The notes: generated from the letters alone by a model not told the origin. A DNA stretch of 64,000 nucleotides from Enteractinococcus helveticum (GCF_001657475.1 NZ_LXEY01000020.1:186001-250000); one strand, 5' to 3'; shown: positions 1 through 8,528, numbered from the stretch's first letter. Translations and numbers: made by a program.

Positions 1-1036
1 CCCCGCCCATACAATAGTGCGCCGCTGGGGCCACTGGCACCTGCTCGCAACTCCAGTCAATCCCTAGGACCGTCAGTGCTTGGGTGAGCACTGGAAAACG
101 TCGGGCCAGGGTGCCAGGCCCGTGGCGCTGTTCGATCACCGTGGCATCCAGCCACACCGACGACGTACCAACGTGTCGCATGACTTGGGCACTGGCTCGG
201 GAGACGACGTCGCGGGGTGCCAGTTCGGCATCTGGATGCGCTGCCGGCATGAAGCGCTTGCCGGTGGGATCCCGCAGCACGGCGCCGGCACCGCGAACCG
301 CTTCGGAGATCAGCTGACCGGTCCCCGGAATAACGGTGGGATGGAATTGTACAAATTCCATATCGGCTAATACCGCCCCGGCACGGGCAGCAGCCAGCAC
401 ACCGTGGCCGGTGATTGCTGCTGAGGAGGACGTGTTGGAATACAGGCCGGCGAATCCTCCGGTTGCCAGAATCATCGCCTCGGCGCCAAGCCGTGTAGAA
501 CCACCGGGAAGGCGCACGGTGAGACCGCAGACGTGGTTCGCCGCAGTATGAATGTGCTGCAGGCTGGCTTGTTCCACCAACTGCACCGCACCGGCATCAA
601 TATGGTGTTGGACCTGCGCGGTCAAAAACCTCGACAGGGCAGCACCGGTACTATCTTCACCGGCGTGCACCACGCGTGATGTGCTGTGGGCAGCCTCGAG
701 ACCGAAAGCTAAGGTGCCATCGGCATTCCGGTCGGCGGCAAAGCCGGCCTCCAGCAGGTCACGCATCCGCTGTGCGCCCTCGGTTGCCACGAACTGAGCG
801 ATTAGTGGATCCACCAAACCGGCGCCGGCCCGTATGGTGTCGGCGGCATGCAGTGCTGGCGTGTCATCGGCACCCAGGGCTGCGGCAATGCCACCTTGGG
901 CCAGGGCGGTGTTTCCCGCTGAGATGGCATCATGGCCAAACCGTCCGGCGGTTACCAGGGTGACGTCGGCGCCGGCTTTGACCAGGCGATTGACCGCCGT
1001 CAGACTGGCGACGCCTGCGCCAACAACGACGATCAC
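1..1036 (-). CDS. nadB: L-aspartate oxidase, 3' end outside window
   Basis: Flavoprotein that oxidises L-aspartate to iminoaspartate, the first step of de novo NAD synthesis; it supplies NadA encoded just upstream. About 345 codons are visible. The N-terminus has a dinucleotide-binding stretch (VVGAGVASLTA, residues ~4-14), then AQGGIAA near residue 50. EFVQFHPT and, close to the window edge, PAAHYCMGG follow; the last is the conserved substrate and flavin signature of the succinate dehydrogenase/aspartate oxidase family. The GTG start at 1036 overlaps the nadA stop codon (GTGA), so translation is probably coupled. The C-terminal helical domain lies beyond base 1. Function is clear from family motifs; nadC may follow, but this cannot be seen. 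Confidence 0.93.
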   Translation of the reverse strand, partial: MIVVVGAGVASLTAVNRLVKAGADVTLVTAGRFGHDAISAGNTALAQGGIAAALGADDTPALHAADTIRAGAGLVDPLIAQFVATEGAQRMRDLLEAGFAADRNADGTLAFGLEAAHSTSRVVHAGEDSTGAALSRFLTAQVQHHIDAGAVQLVEQASLQHIHTAANHVCGLTVRLPGGSTRLGAEAMILATGGFAGLYSNTSSSAAITGHGVLAAARAGAVLADMEFVQFHPTVIPGTGQLISEAVRGAGAVLRDPTGKRFMPAAHPDAELAPRDVVSRASAQVMRHVGTSSVWLDATVIEQRHGPGTLARRFPVLTQALTVLGIDWSCEQVPVAPAAHYCMGG

Positions 1037-2346
1037 GGCCGAGCCGCCAACATGCGTTCCAGTGCGACCTCGGCATCGGCCGCCACCGTCGGCTCAACCG
1101 AAATCTGGTTCGGGATCTGACCGGCAACGAGTGCTTCTAATACCCAGGCCAGATAGGCCGGATGGATGCGGTACATCGTTGAGCACGGACACACTACCGG
1201 ATCCAGGCAGAAGATGGTCATCTCTGGGTGTTGGGCTTGCAAGCGGTTGACCAGGTTGATTTCGGTGCCCACGGCAAAGACATCACCGGGTTTGCCGGCT
1301 TCGATGGCTTTGCGGATGTATTCGGTGGAGCCGACGCCGTCAGCGGCTTCGACCACCGGGGCCGGGCATTCCGGGTGCACAATGACCTGAACGTTGTCAA
1401 AGTCAGCACGCGCTTTGTTGATCTGGGCGACGGTGAAGCGTTTGTGTACCGAACAAAACCCATTCCACAAAATGACTTTGGCATCGATGAGTTGCTGTTG
1501 GGTATTGCCACCCAGGGGCAAATAGGGGCGCCACAGCGGCATCTGCTCTTCGGTCATGCCCATTGCCTTAGCGGTGTTTCGTCCCAGGTGCTGATCGGGG
1601 AAGAAGATGACGCGCTTGCCGCGTTCAAAAGCCCATTCCAACACGGTGGCGGCATTTGATGAGGTGCACACAATGCCTCCGTTGCGACCACAGAACGCCT
1701 TGATCGCAGCAGAAGAGTTCATATACGTCACCGGGATGAGCTCGGCCTGGTCGTCGTCTGAGGTTCCAAGCACGGTGGTGAGTTGTTCCCAGGCCTCTTC
1801 GACTTGGTCAATCGTGGCCATATCGGCCATGGAACAACCGGCCGCCAGGTTTGGCAGGATCACCGACTGGTGATTTTGCGACAGAATATCGGCGGTTTCT
1901 GCCATGAAGTGGACACCACAGAATACGAATGCTTCAGCTTCCGGATGGTCTTTGGCCGCTTGGGCCAGCATGAATGAGTCGCCCACAAAATCAGCGTATT
2001 TGACGATCTCATCGCGCTGATAAAAGTGCCCCAGGATTTTTAGGCGATCCCCAAGCGTGGCTTTGGCCGCGGTGATGCGTGCATCAAGTTCAGATTCGGA
2101 GGCCTGCGTGTACTCGGGTGGAATCGGACCCTGGTGCGGGGTCGTGGGCGGGGCGACGTCGTCGGTTGATGCTCCAGGACCGTAACCCTGTTGGCGGTCA
2201 ATGTGCCAGGGCTCGGTGGTCAACTGACTGTCGCACGTGGTGGTGATGTCCGCGGGAACACCAACGGCAATGGTGTCGCCTAATGCGGTGCGGTTGCGCT
2301 GTTCGGCACCGGCTGCTGAGGCAATGAGATTAGCTACGCTCGTCAT
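1033..2346 (-). CDS. nadA: Quinolinate synthase
   Basis: Condenses iminoaspartate with dihydroxyacetone phosphate to quinolinate, using a 4Fe-4S cluster; second step of de novo NAD synthesis. The 437-residue product is the long form, with about 90 extra N-terminal residues before the catalytic core. The core begins GHFYQRDEIV near residue 106. Candidate cluster cysteines sit in FCGVHFM (~143), HPECPAP (~327) and VVCPCSTM (~386-388). The ATG start has an AAGGAG ribosome site five bases upstream. It lies 36 bases downstream of the nrtR-like gene and overlaps nadB, so the three form one operon, probably controlled by the operator at 3281-3305. Confidence 0.95.
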   Translation of the reverse strand: MTSVANLIASAAGAEQRNRTALGDTIAVGVPADITTTCDSQLTTEPWHIDRQQGYGPGASTDDVAPPTTPHQGPIPPEYTQASESELDARITAAKATLGDRLKILGHFYQRDEIVKYADFVGDSFMLAQAAKDHPEAEAFVFCGVHFMAETADILSQNHQSVILPNLAAGCSMADMATIDQVEEAWEQLTTVLGTSDDDQAELIPVTYMNSSAAIKAFCGRNGGIVCTSSNAATVLEWAFERGKRVIFFPDQHLGRNTAKAMGMTEEQMPLWRPYLPLGGNTQQQLIDAKVILWNGFCSVHKRFTVAQINKARADFDNVQVIVHPECPAPVVEAADGVGSTEYIRKAIEAGKPGDVFAVGTEINLVNRLQAQHPEMTIFCLDPVVCPCSTMYRIHPAYLAWVLEALVAGQIPNQISVEPTVAADAEVALERMLAARP

Positions 2347-2382
2347 GAGACTCCTTGAAGGAAAGACAGTGTTCGTGGGGTA

Positions 2383-3243
2383 TTACTGTTCGGGTTGGTC
2401 TTTGAATCGGTACAGTCTGGCAGGCCGGTGCGGGGTGCCTTGTTCTACCCGGCCGGTATCTACCAGTTGTCCCTGGGCTAACATGTCGCGTCGGAAATTT
2501 GCTGGATCGATCTGTTCGCCAAGAATGGCTTCATGCACGCGACGCATCTGGGCCAGAGTGAATTCTTCGCCTAAGAATCGGTGGGCGACCATGGAATATG
2601 CGGTGCGCTGACGTAGTCGCCACACCGCATAATCGACGATGTCGGTGTGATCAAACGCCAGATTCGGTAGGCGGTCGATGGAAAACCAGGCGACGTTGGC
2701 ATCGGCTGTGGCGATCAGCGCCTGAGAGAATTCCGTGACCGCATCTTGGGTTGCCGAGGCGACGTCACCGGCCACATCACGTAATGATTCGGTTGTCGGT
2801 GGGACACGGAGATCAGGTTGTCCATAGAGTCCCCAATAGGCCACCGTCACCAGGCGCTGGGCGGTAGCCGACCGAGTCGTCGCGCCGAAGGTATAGAGCT
2901 GTTCGAGGTACCCGGGGGAACGCAACACAGCCTCATGCAGGGTGCGTGCCGCCGTCTGGTCGAGATCTTCATCCCAGGGAAGAGGACCACCGGGCAGTGC
3001 CCAACGCGCCTCGAAGGGCGGACGAGTCCGTCGCACTAATGGAATCCACAGAGTGGTCAGGTTTTCTTCGCGCGCACCCTCGCGGCCAGCGTATTCACCC
3101 CAGGTGGAGATCACCTCACCAGAACTCGGGTCGGCAATATTGGCATCCACCGGTGGATGCAGTGCAAACGCGACCGTCGACACAGCGACTGCCGGTGGCA
3201 TGAACCGGCGCTCGGAAGCGCTTGGCGCCGAAAGATTCACCAC
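2383..3243 (-). CDS. nrtR: NrtR-like Nudix-family transcriptional regulator of NAD synthesis
   Basis: A 286-residue protein with an N-terminal Nudix fold (about residues 10-170) and a C-terminal winged-helix part (about 200-286, with the segment FTLAQMRRVHEAILG). The Nudix box region (LPGGPLPWDEDLDQTAARTL) lacks the catalytic REXXEE core, which fits a regulator that senses ADP-ribose-type metabolites rather than a hydrolase. In the NrtR family such proteins repress NAD biosynthesis and salvage genes; this one heads nadA-nadB. The chosen start is GTG at 3243 (two GTG codons in tandem) with a GAGGT site upstream; an internal ATG at 3201 is possible. Its promoter overlaps a palindrome, suggesting autorepression. 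The regulatory role is inferred from architecture and context. Confidence 0.85.
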   Translation of the reverse strand: MVNLSAPSASERRFMPPAVAVSTVAFALHPPVDANIADPSSGEVISTWGEYAGREGAREENLTTLWIPLVRRTRPPFEARWALPGGPLPWDEDLDQTAARTLHEAVLRSPGYLEQLYTFGATTRSATAQRLVTVAYWGLYGQPDLRVPPTTESLRDVAGDVASATQDAVTEFSQALIATADANVAWFSIDRLPNLAFDHTDIVDYAVWRLRQRTAYSMVAHRFLGEEFTLAQMRRVHEAILGEQIDPANFRRDMLAQGQLVDTGRVEQGTPHRPARLYRFKDQPEQ

Positions 3244-3280
3244 ACAGGTACCTCATTGCGATTAGAAACTGACCAGAACG

Positions 3281-3305
3281 ACTTAAGGTCACATTGACTT
3301 TAAGT
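3281..3305. promoter_or_regulatory. Palindromic operator, candidate NrtR box
   Basis: Two 11-base arms, ACTTAAGGTCA (3281-3291) and TGACTTTAAGT (3295-3305), are inverted around a CAT spacer with one mismatch. The palindrome sits where transcription of the nrtR-like gene would begin, just downstream of a TTGACA/CATACT promoter. A repressor bound here would block that promoter. Assignment to the NrtR-like protein is inference from position. Confidence 0.65.
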
Positions 3306-3306
3306 A

Positions 3307-3336
3307 AGTATGAGGTGTCTCTCAGGGAATTGTCAA
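3307..3336 (-). promoter_or_regulatory. Promoter of the nrtR-nadA-nadB operon
   Basis: On the minus strand a consensus -35 box TTGACA (3336-3331) is followed after 18 bases by a -10 box CATACT (3312-3307, four of six matching TATAAT). The predicted transcription start falls inside the adjacent palindrome. Confidence 0.55.
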
Positions 3337-3435
3337 CCAAGTTTTCGGTGTTATCCACAGACAGCGCACGCATTCACGGAGGTCGCGTCGAATGCGTGCA
3401 TACTTGCTAACAGCATGTAAATGAGGTGACACGCA

Positions 3436-3978
3436 ATGCCAGAAACCATCCCCGCAACGACCATTCGATATGCATTTGTGCCGTCTCCGATCGGACCGCT
3501 TCTGGTGGCGCCCATCGATCAGGACATTGTGCAAGTGGCCTTTAAGAATCAGAATTTTGAGCGCGTCCTAGAACAACTCCGCACCAGATTTGGGCTGTCA
3601 GTCGAATATGACGATGACGCTCTGGCGTTTGCAGCCGAGCAACTCAATGAATATTTCGCTGGCACACGTCAGAGCTTTGATGTGCCCATCCACAGGAACA
3701 CCACCGACCGATTTATGACCCGAGTGCAACAGCATCTGGTCACCATTGCCTGCGGTCAAACACGCACTTACGGACAACTTGCTACCGAGCTGAAAAAACC
3801 CGGTGCTGCCCGCGCGGTCGGTAGTGCCTGTGCCAGAAACCCGCTGCCCCTGTTACAGCCCTGCCACCGCGTGGTCAGATCAGACGGCACACTCGGAGAG
3901 TTCAATGGCACCCCACGGGCCAAACACTATGTACTAGCACTAGAAGCAGGTGAGAATCCTGAGCCGCCAACACCCTGA
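3436..3978 (+). CDS. ogt: Methylated-DNA--protein-cysteine methyltransferase
   Basis: Suicide repair protein that transfers the alkyl group from O6-alkylguanine (and O4-alkylthymine) to its own cysteine. The active-site motif PCHRV lies at residues 142-146, so the acceptor is Cys143; it is followed by GTLGEFNG. The DNA-binding segment GQTRTYGQLA (~107-116) is present. At 180 residues it is the usual length for the Ogt/MGMT class without an Ada domain. The ATG start has GAGGTGA ten bases upstream. It overlaps the next gene (tag) by 29 bases, so the two alkylation-repair genes appear co-transcribed. Confidence 0.93.
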   Translation: MPETIPATTIRYAFVPSPIGPLLVAPIDQDIVQVAFKNQNFERVLEQLRTRFGLSVEYDDDALAFAAEQLNEYFAGTRQSFDVPIHRNTTDRFMTRVQQHLVTIACGQTRTYGQLATELKKPGAARAVGSACARNPLPLLQPCHRVVRSDGTLGEFNGTPRAKHYVLALEAGENPEPPTP

Positions 3979-4578
3979 ATACGTCAACGTCATTATTGAG
4001 GAAGGCGGTATCGTCCGGCCCCGCTGGGCAGTATCGCATCCTTTGCTCCAAGATTATTTTGATACCGAGTGGGGACAGCCGGTTCGTGATGAACAGGGCC
4101 TGTTTGAACGACTCAGCTTAGAAGGTTTTCAAGCAGGACTATCCTGGCTGACCATTCTGAAGAAACGCCCTGCCTTCCGCCAAGCGTTTCATGACTTCGA
4201 CCCAGGTGTTGTCGCACGATACGACGACGAAGATATCGAGCGACTCATGGCGGATGCAGGCATTGTTCGCAACAGTCAAAAAATCCTGGCCGTCATCAAC
4301 AACGCTCAGGCAACCATCAATCTTCGAGACGCAGGTGGGCTTGCCAAACTCATCTGGTCCTACCAGCAGCAAGAAGACCCGGTCCTTGATGCGGAAGGCA
4401 ACCACCCAGCCAGTCGGAAGAATCTGTGGCACTGGCCAAGGAGTTGAAACGCCTTGGCTTTCGCTTCGTTGGTCCCACGACGGTCTTCGCCATGATGGAA
4501 GCGGTTGGGGTCGTGAACACCTTCCCGTTCCGCGAACCGCCCGACCTTTCAAACACTCCTGAAGCTCGTTACGGTTAA
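3950..4578 (+). pseudogene. tag: DNA-3-methyladenine glycosylase I, frameshifted
   Basis: Base-excision glycosylase that would remove 3-methyladenine. The first frame runs from GTG 3950 and shows family signatures (TEWGQPV, LSLEGFQAGLSW, FDPGVVARY, residues ~37-86). It then leaves the family after about residue 154 and ends at a stop at 4447. The expected C-terminus (SEESVALAKEL, FRFVGPTT, VGVVNTFPF) continues in another frame from 4414 to a TAA at 4578. Restoring one base near 4411-4413 gives a continuous protein of about 209 residues, close to family length. The usual N-terminal Cys and His zinc ligands of E. coli Tag are replaced (RPRW, YFDTEWG). Either a real one-base deletion or a sequencing error. 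Confidence 0.82.
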
Positions 4579-4607
4579 GCAGACACCCAATCGATAGGAG
4601 TGAATTC

Positions 4608-5129
4608 ATGAGCGACCTACAAGGACGTCGCGTAGCATTTCTGGTCACCAACGGTTATGAGCCTTCTGAATTGTATTCACCGTGGGACACCGTGGTCGAA
4701 AACGGTGGACGAGCCGTCCTGGTCTCGCCGGAGTCTGACGAGGTATCCGGTAAGGACCACTCTCAAAAAGTAGACCTCAACGTTGCGGACGCCAACGCTG
4801 ACGAGTTCGATGCACTCGTTCTTCCCGGAGGAACGAAAAACGCTGACCAGCTGCGGATGAATAAAGATGCCGTGAAATTCACCAAGGCATTCTTTGATGC
4901 AAATAAAACGGTTGCATCGATCTGTCACGCGGCCTGGATGCTAGCTGAAGCAGACGTCGCCCAAGGCCGTAATATGACCAGTTACCCAAGCCTGCAAACC
5001 GATCTGCGCAATGCCGGTGCACACTGGTCCGACGAAGAACTCGTGGTGGACGGCAATCTCATCACCTCCCGTACCCCGAAGGACCTGCCGGCCTTCAACG
5101 AGGCCATCGTCAATAAACTGACTGAATAA
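4608..5129 (+). CDS. DJ-1/PfpI family protein (type 1 glutamine amidotransferase-like)
   Basis: A 173-residue DJ-1/PfpI superfamily protein; relatives are reported as stress chaperones, glyoxalases/deglycases or proteases. The nucleophile elbow is ASICHAAW with Cys106 followed by His107, and a supporting acid is likely Glu18 in NGYEPSEL. The start ATG has a TAGGAG site eight bases upstream. It follows the alkylation-repair genes after 29 bases and is closed by the terminator at 5148-5190. The exact substrate cannot be read from the sequence. Confidence 0.85.
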   Translation: MSDLQGRRVAFLVTNGYEPSELYSPWDTVVENGGRAVLVSPESDEVSGKDHSQKVDLNVADANADEFDALVLPGGTKNADQLRMNKDAVKFTKAFFDANKTVASICHAAWMLAEADVAQGRNMTSYPSLQTDLRNAGAHWSDEELVVDGNLITSRTPKDLPAFNEAIVNKLTE

Positions 5130-5147
5130 TCAGCAACAAAAAGCGAT

Positions 5148-5190
5148 ATTGCGGTGCGAGCGAAATTTTTTGTTTGCACCGCAATTTTCT
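5148..5190 (+). terminator. Rho-independent terminator after the PfpI gene
   Basis: Perfect 10-bp stem, ATTGCGGTGC (5148-5157) with GCACCGCAAT (5176-5185), an 18-base A/T-rich loop, then TTTTCT at the 3' side. Confidence 0.75.
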
Positions 5191-5257
5191 TTCCAGGTAA
5201 CACCAGCCGTCAGGCACGTGCTGCCACCGTTGTGAGCTGATGCGTCATAATGGAGAC

Positions 5258-5692
5258 ATGACTTCATCTGAGCAGTCCAAACGTTCATCTCGGGTCGGCA
5301 AACTCTTCGGGCTCGCCGCGCTCGCCGTTGCCGGCGTCATTCTTGGAACCTATGCGGCAAATATGATTCGCAAAGATCGCAAGCATGAGAATCTTTGGGG
5401 GCAACTCCCCGCCGACACCCAAATTCCAGAAGAACTCGCCTCGGGCGATAACCTCGACGACGCAGATTTGGAAGAAGCCGTCACGACATCGGCAATCACC
5501 CATGACGTCGCCGGACATGACATTGAAGAGCAGTCAGAACCAGCCGTGGGCATGGCGCTAGAAGCGCGTACCGTCGAGGAACTCTACGAGCTGGCAAAGC
5601 AACACGACATCCCCGGACGGTCGAACATGCGCAAAGCAGAGCTCGTTGAATCCCTGCGTGACGCTGGAGTCTCCGAGGTCTCTGGCCAATAA
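5258..5692 (+). CDS. Small membrane-anchored protein with Rho-N-like C-terminal motif
   Basis: Not assigned to a named family. The 144-residue product has one N-terminal membrane helix (about residues 15-33, LFGLAALAVAGVILGTYAA), an acidic linker, and a C-terminal helix-turn-helix segment TVEELYELAKQHDIPGRSNM then KAELVESLR. That segment resembles the Rho N-terminal/SAP-like nucleic-acid-binding helices. ATG 5258 is preferred over an in-frame ATG at 5240 because CATAAT (5246-5251) sits six bases before it, the layout of a leaderless mRNA. It may tether nucleic acid or ribosomes to the membrane, but that is speculation. Confidence 0.7.
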   Translation: MTSSEQSKRSSRVGKLFGLAALAVAGVILGTYAANMIRKDRKHENLWGQLPADTQIPEELASGDNLDDADLEEAVTTSAITHDVAGHDIEEQSEPAVGMALEARTVEELYELAKQHDIPGRSNMRKAELVESLRDAGVSEVSGQ

Positions 5693-5700
5693 CCGGTTTG

Positions 5701-5718
5701 GTGACAACGTTTTGTCAC
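5701..5718. repeat. Perfect short inverted repeat
   Basis: GTGACAA and TTGTCAC are inverted around CGTT, nine bases after the stop of the small membrane protein gene and upstream of tRNA-Gln. There is no following T run, so it may be an operator or a weak processing/terminator hairpin. Confidence 0.4.
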
Positions 5719-5790
5719 TCAACGCGGTCGAATTCGGAATTTGTAGCCAAATGTGGCACAATGTTTCAGGTGCTGATGATCAATCAGTGA

Positions 5791-5862
5791 TCCGCCCTGG
5801 TGTAATGGCAGCACGCCAGCCTTTGGAGCTGTGTGGTCTAGGTTCGAATCCTAGGGGCGGAA
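5791..5862 (+). tRNA. tRNA-Gln (anticodon TTG)
   Basis: Acceptor strands TCCGCCC (5791-5797) and GGGCGGA (5855-5861) pair fully, with discriminator A. The T-arm carries GGTTCGAATCC. The anticodon stem CAGC/GCTG closes the loop CTTTGGA, giving anticodon TTG (reads CAA/CAG). The fifth anticodon-stem pair is a C-T mismatch. CCA is not encoded. The first pair is U1-A72, usual for bacterial tRNA-Gln. Relevant to the aberrant gatA at 43102. Confidence 0.93.
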
Positions 5863-5915
5863 CTGCCGCATCGCGGTTGAGAAAATAGTGTCTTACGATC
5901 AAAGGTGAGATTTCC

Positions 5916-7370
5916 TTGAATTCTTCTTCTCCCGCGGCTGTTATCGTGCTGGCCGCAGGCGCCGGCACTCGAATGAAATCCTCGCTTCCCAAAGTGCTCC
6001 ACTCCATTGGTGGTCGTTCCTTGGTTGGTCATGCGCTGGATGCGGCTGTCAGTCTCAAACCAGAACATCTCGTCGCCGTTGTGCGCCATGAACGCGAACG
6101 CGTCGTCGAGCACCTGCTGGCTCACAATTCCGATCTGGTCATTGCCGATCAAGACGAGATCCCAGGCACCGGACGCGCCGTCGAACAGGGCCTGGAAGCG
6201 ATCGGCTCAGTCAGCGGGACCGTCGTTGTAACATACGGCGATGTGCCACTTTTGACCCCTGAAACACTCACAGCGTTAGTTACCGAACACCAGAATGCCG
6301 GAAACGCAGTAACTGTATTAAGCGCCAATGTTCCTGATGCCACTGGCTACGGCCGGATTGTGCGCGACGACAGTGGCCTGGTGACACAGATCGTCGAACA
6401 CAAAGACGCGTTGAAAGTCGCCGAAGAAACCGGCGACAGCACACTGGTGGATATCAGCGAAATCAACTCCGGAATCTATGCCTTCGACGGTGAAGTCCTG
6501 AGTCAAAGCCTGGCACAGGTGACCACGGATAACGTCCAAGGCGAAAAATATCTCACCGACGTACTGGGCCTGGCCCGCGAAGCAGGCGGCCGCGTTGCCG
6601 CATATGTGACAGATGATTTGATGGAAGTCGAAGGCGTCAACGATCGTGTTCAGTTAGCGACACTCGGTGCTGAATTGAACCGACGCGTCGCAGAACGCTG
6701 GATGCGCTCCGGGGTCACCATCGTCGATCCGTCCACGACCTGGATTGATGTTGATGTGGAACTGGCCCAAGATGTCACGATTAAACCCAACACCCAGCTG
6801 CATGGCACAACCACCATTGCCAATGGTGCCACCATTGGTCCCGACACCACGCTCAACGACGTTCAAGTCGGCGAAAACTCGACCGTCCGTCGGACCGTAG
6901 CCACCCAGGCGATTATCGGACCAGGTTCCAACGTTGGACCATTCACCTACATTCGTCCCGGCACGGTCCTGGGCGAACACGGCAAAATCGGTGCCTTCTA
7001 CGAGACCAAGAACGTCAACATCGGCCGCGGTGCAAAACTCTCGCATCTGGGCTATGCCGGCGACGCTGACATCGGCGAAAACACCAATATCGGATGTGGC
7101 AACATCACTGCCAACTACGACGGCGTCAACAAGCACCGCACCACAATCGGCGCTGAAGTTCGCACCGGATCCAATACCGTGTTCACCGCTCCTGTCGAGA
7201 TCGGCGATGGTGCATACACCGCCGCCGGTGCAGTCGTGCGGAAGAACGTGCCGCCTGGTGCCCTGACAATGAATGCTGTGGACCAGCGCATTATCGAAGA
7301 CTGGGTTCTCGAACGTCGTGCCGGCTCTGCTGCAGCCGAAGCTGCTCAGAAAGCACGCGACAAATCATAA
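5916..7370 (+). CDS. glmU: Bifunctional UDP-GlcNAc pyrophosphorylase / glucosamine-1-phosphate acetyltransferase
   Basis: Makes UDP-N-acetylglucosamine for peptidoglycan: acetylates glucosamine-1-phosphate, then couples it to UTP. The N-terminal pyrophosphorylase domain opens with LAAGAGTRMKSSLPK (residues 12-26). The C-terminal left-handed beta helix contains the acetyltransferase region NVNIGRGAKLSHLGYAGDAD with the expected catalytic His, and GCGNITANYDG. At 484 residues it is family length. The start is TTG 5916 with AAAGGTGAG upstream; no ATG fits. It leads into prs 84 bases downstream, the standard actinobacterial order. Confidence 0.96.
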   Translation: MNSSSPAAVIVLAAGAGTRMKSSLPKVLHSIGGRSLVGHALDAAVSLKPEHLVAVVRHERERVVEHLLAHNSDLVIADQDEIPGTGRAVEQGLEAIGSVSGTVVVTYGDVPLLTPETLTALVTEHQNAGNAVTVLSANVPDATGYGRIVRDDSGLVTQIVEHKDALKVAEETGDSTLVDISEINSGIYAFDGEVLSQSLAQVTTDNVQGEKYLTDVLGLAREAGGRVAAYVTDDLMEVEGVNDRVQLATLGAELNRRVAERWMRSGVTIVDPSTTWIDVDVELAQDVTIKPNTQLHGTTTIANGATIGPDTTLNDVQVGENSTVRRTVATQAIIGPGSNVGPFTYIRPGTVLGEHGKIGAFYETKNVNIGRGAKLSHLGYAGDADIGENTNIGCGNITANYDGVNKHRTTIGAEVRTGSNTVFTAPVEIGDGAYTAAGAVVRKNVPPGALTMNAVDQRIIEDWVLERRAGSAAAEAAQKARDKS

Positions 7371-7375
7371 GTTTT

Positions 7376-7412
7376 CCAACAGACTGTTGGAGTACTGTAG
7401 GACGGTCTACAG
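7376..7412 (+). repeat. Two tandem small hairpins in the glmU-prs gap
   Basis: CCAACA/TGTTGG (7376-7390, loop GAC) and CTGTAG/CTACAG (7395-7412, loop GACGGT) are both perfect 6-bp inverted repeats, side by side between glmU and prs. They could tune prs expression; no T run follows, so they are not obvious terminators. Confidence 0.4.
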
Positions 7413-7454
7413 TTAGAACAACAAAACACGCCGTACGTTCTAGGGAGAACTTGG

Positions 7455-8435
7455 TTGAGCGAAATCGTCACCAATGAGAACAAGAAACTCGTGTTAGCCT
7501 CGGGTCGCGCACACCCGGAGCTTGCCGCAGAAATCGCCGAACACCTGGGCACCGAGTTGTTGCCGTTGGATGCATACGATTTTGCAAACGGTGAAATGTA
7601 CGTCCGCCCCGGCGAATCTGTTCGCGGTAAAGACGTATTCATCATCCAAGCTCACCCGGCACCGATGAACAACTGGGTCATGGAACAGCTGCTGCTGTGC
7701 GATGCCATGAAACGCGCCTCCGCACGTCGCATCACCGTGGTCTCGCCGTTCTACCCGTACGCCCGCCAAGATAAGAAAGGCCGCGGACGCGAACCAATTT
7801 CGGCTCGCATGATCGCTGACCTCTACCTGGCAACCGGTGCCCACCGTATTATGTCCATGGACCTGCACACCTCGCAGATCCAGGGTTTCTTCGACGGTCC
7901 TGTCGACCACCTGTTCGCCTTCCCGATCCTGGCTGACTACATTCGTGGCCGTGTGGACGTCAACAACGTCACCGTGGTCTCCCCAGACACCGGTCGTGTT
8001 CGCGTAGCGGAACAGTGGGCCGAACGACTCGGCGGTGCACCACTGGCATTCGTGCACAAATCTCGTGACCTCAGCCAGCCAAATAAGGCAGAGTCCAAGA
8101 CTGTGGTCGGTGAAGTCGAAGGCCGCGTCTGCGTGCTGATCGACGACATGATCGACACCGGAGGCACAATCGCCGGTGCCGTGAAAATCCTGAAAGAAGC
8201 CGGTGCCGCAGAAGTCATTATTGCTGCCACCCACGCCGTCTTCTCGGATCCTGCAGCAGAACGCCTGGCAAACTCCGGCGCCTCGGAAGTCGTGGTAACA
8301 AACACCCTGCCACTTCCAGAAGAAAAGCGTTTCGACAACCTCACTGTGCTGTCGGTTGCCCCAATCTTGGCCAACGCGATTCGCGAGGTCTTCGAAGACG
8401 GCTCCGTGACCAGCCTGTTCGACGGCAACGCCTAA
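7455..8435 (+). CDS. prs: Ribose-phosphate pyrophosphokinase
   Basis: Makes phosphoribosyl pyrophosphate from ribose-5-phosphate and ATP, feeding nucleotide, histidine, tryptophan and NAD synthesis. The 326-residue protein shows the class I PRPP synthetase signatures: FANGEMYVRP (~44-53), YARQDKKGRGREPISAR (~97-113), MDLHTSQIQGFF (~135-146) and the PRPP-binding loop VLIDDMIDTGGTIAGA (~219-234). TTG 7455 is the start, with GGGAG nine bases before it. A strong hairpin follows at 8453-8486. Confidence 0.96.
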   Translation: MSEIVTNENKKLVLASGRAHPELAAEIAEHLGTELLPLDAYDFANGEMYVRPGESVRGKDVFIIQAHPAPMNNWVMEQLLLCDAMKRASARRITVVSPFYPYARQDKKGRGREPISARMIADLYLATGAHRIMSMDLHTSQIQGFFDGPVDHLFAFPILADYIRGRVDVNNVTVVSPDTGRVRVAEQWAERLGGAPLAFVHKSRDLSQPNKAESKTVVGEVEGRVCVLIDDMIDTGGTIAGAVKILKEAGAAEVIIAATHAVFSDPAAERLANSGASEVVVTNTLPLPEEKRFDNLTVLSVAPILANAIREVFEDGSVTSLFDGNA

Positions 8436-8452
8436 CTCGCTAGCTTTTTCGC

Positions 8453-8486
8453 ATTTGACCGCTGCCAGTTTTGGTGGCGGTCAAAT
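8453..8486 (+). terminator. Hairpin after prs
   Basis: ATTTGACCGC (8453-8462) pairs perfectly with GCGGTCAAAT (8477-8486). The stem extends inward through TGCCA/TGGTG with two G-T pairs to about 15 bp around a GTTT loop. It lacks a long T tract, so it may be a leaky terminator. Confidence 0.55.
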
Positions 8487-8528
8487 TCGTTAAAGCCATA
8501 TACCAGTGCTATAGTAGTGAGTCGTTGC

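Noticed and set aside
7494..8234. 246-codon minus-strand open frame opposite prs
   Set aside because: Shadow of the well-supported prs gene; no start signal or family resemblance.
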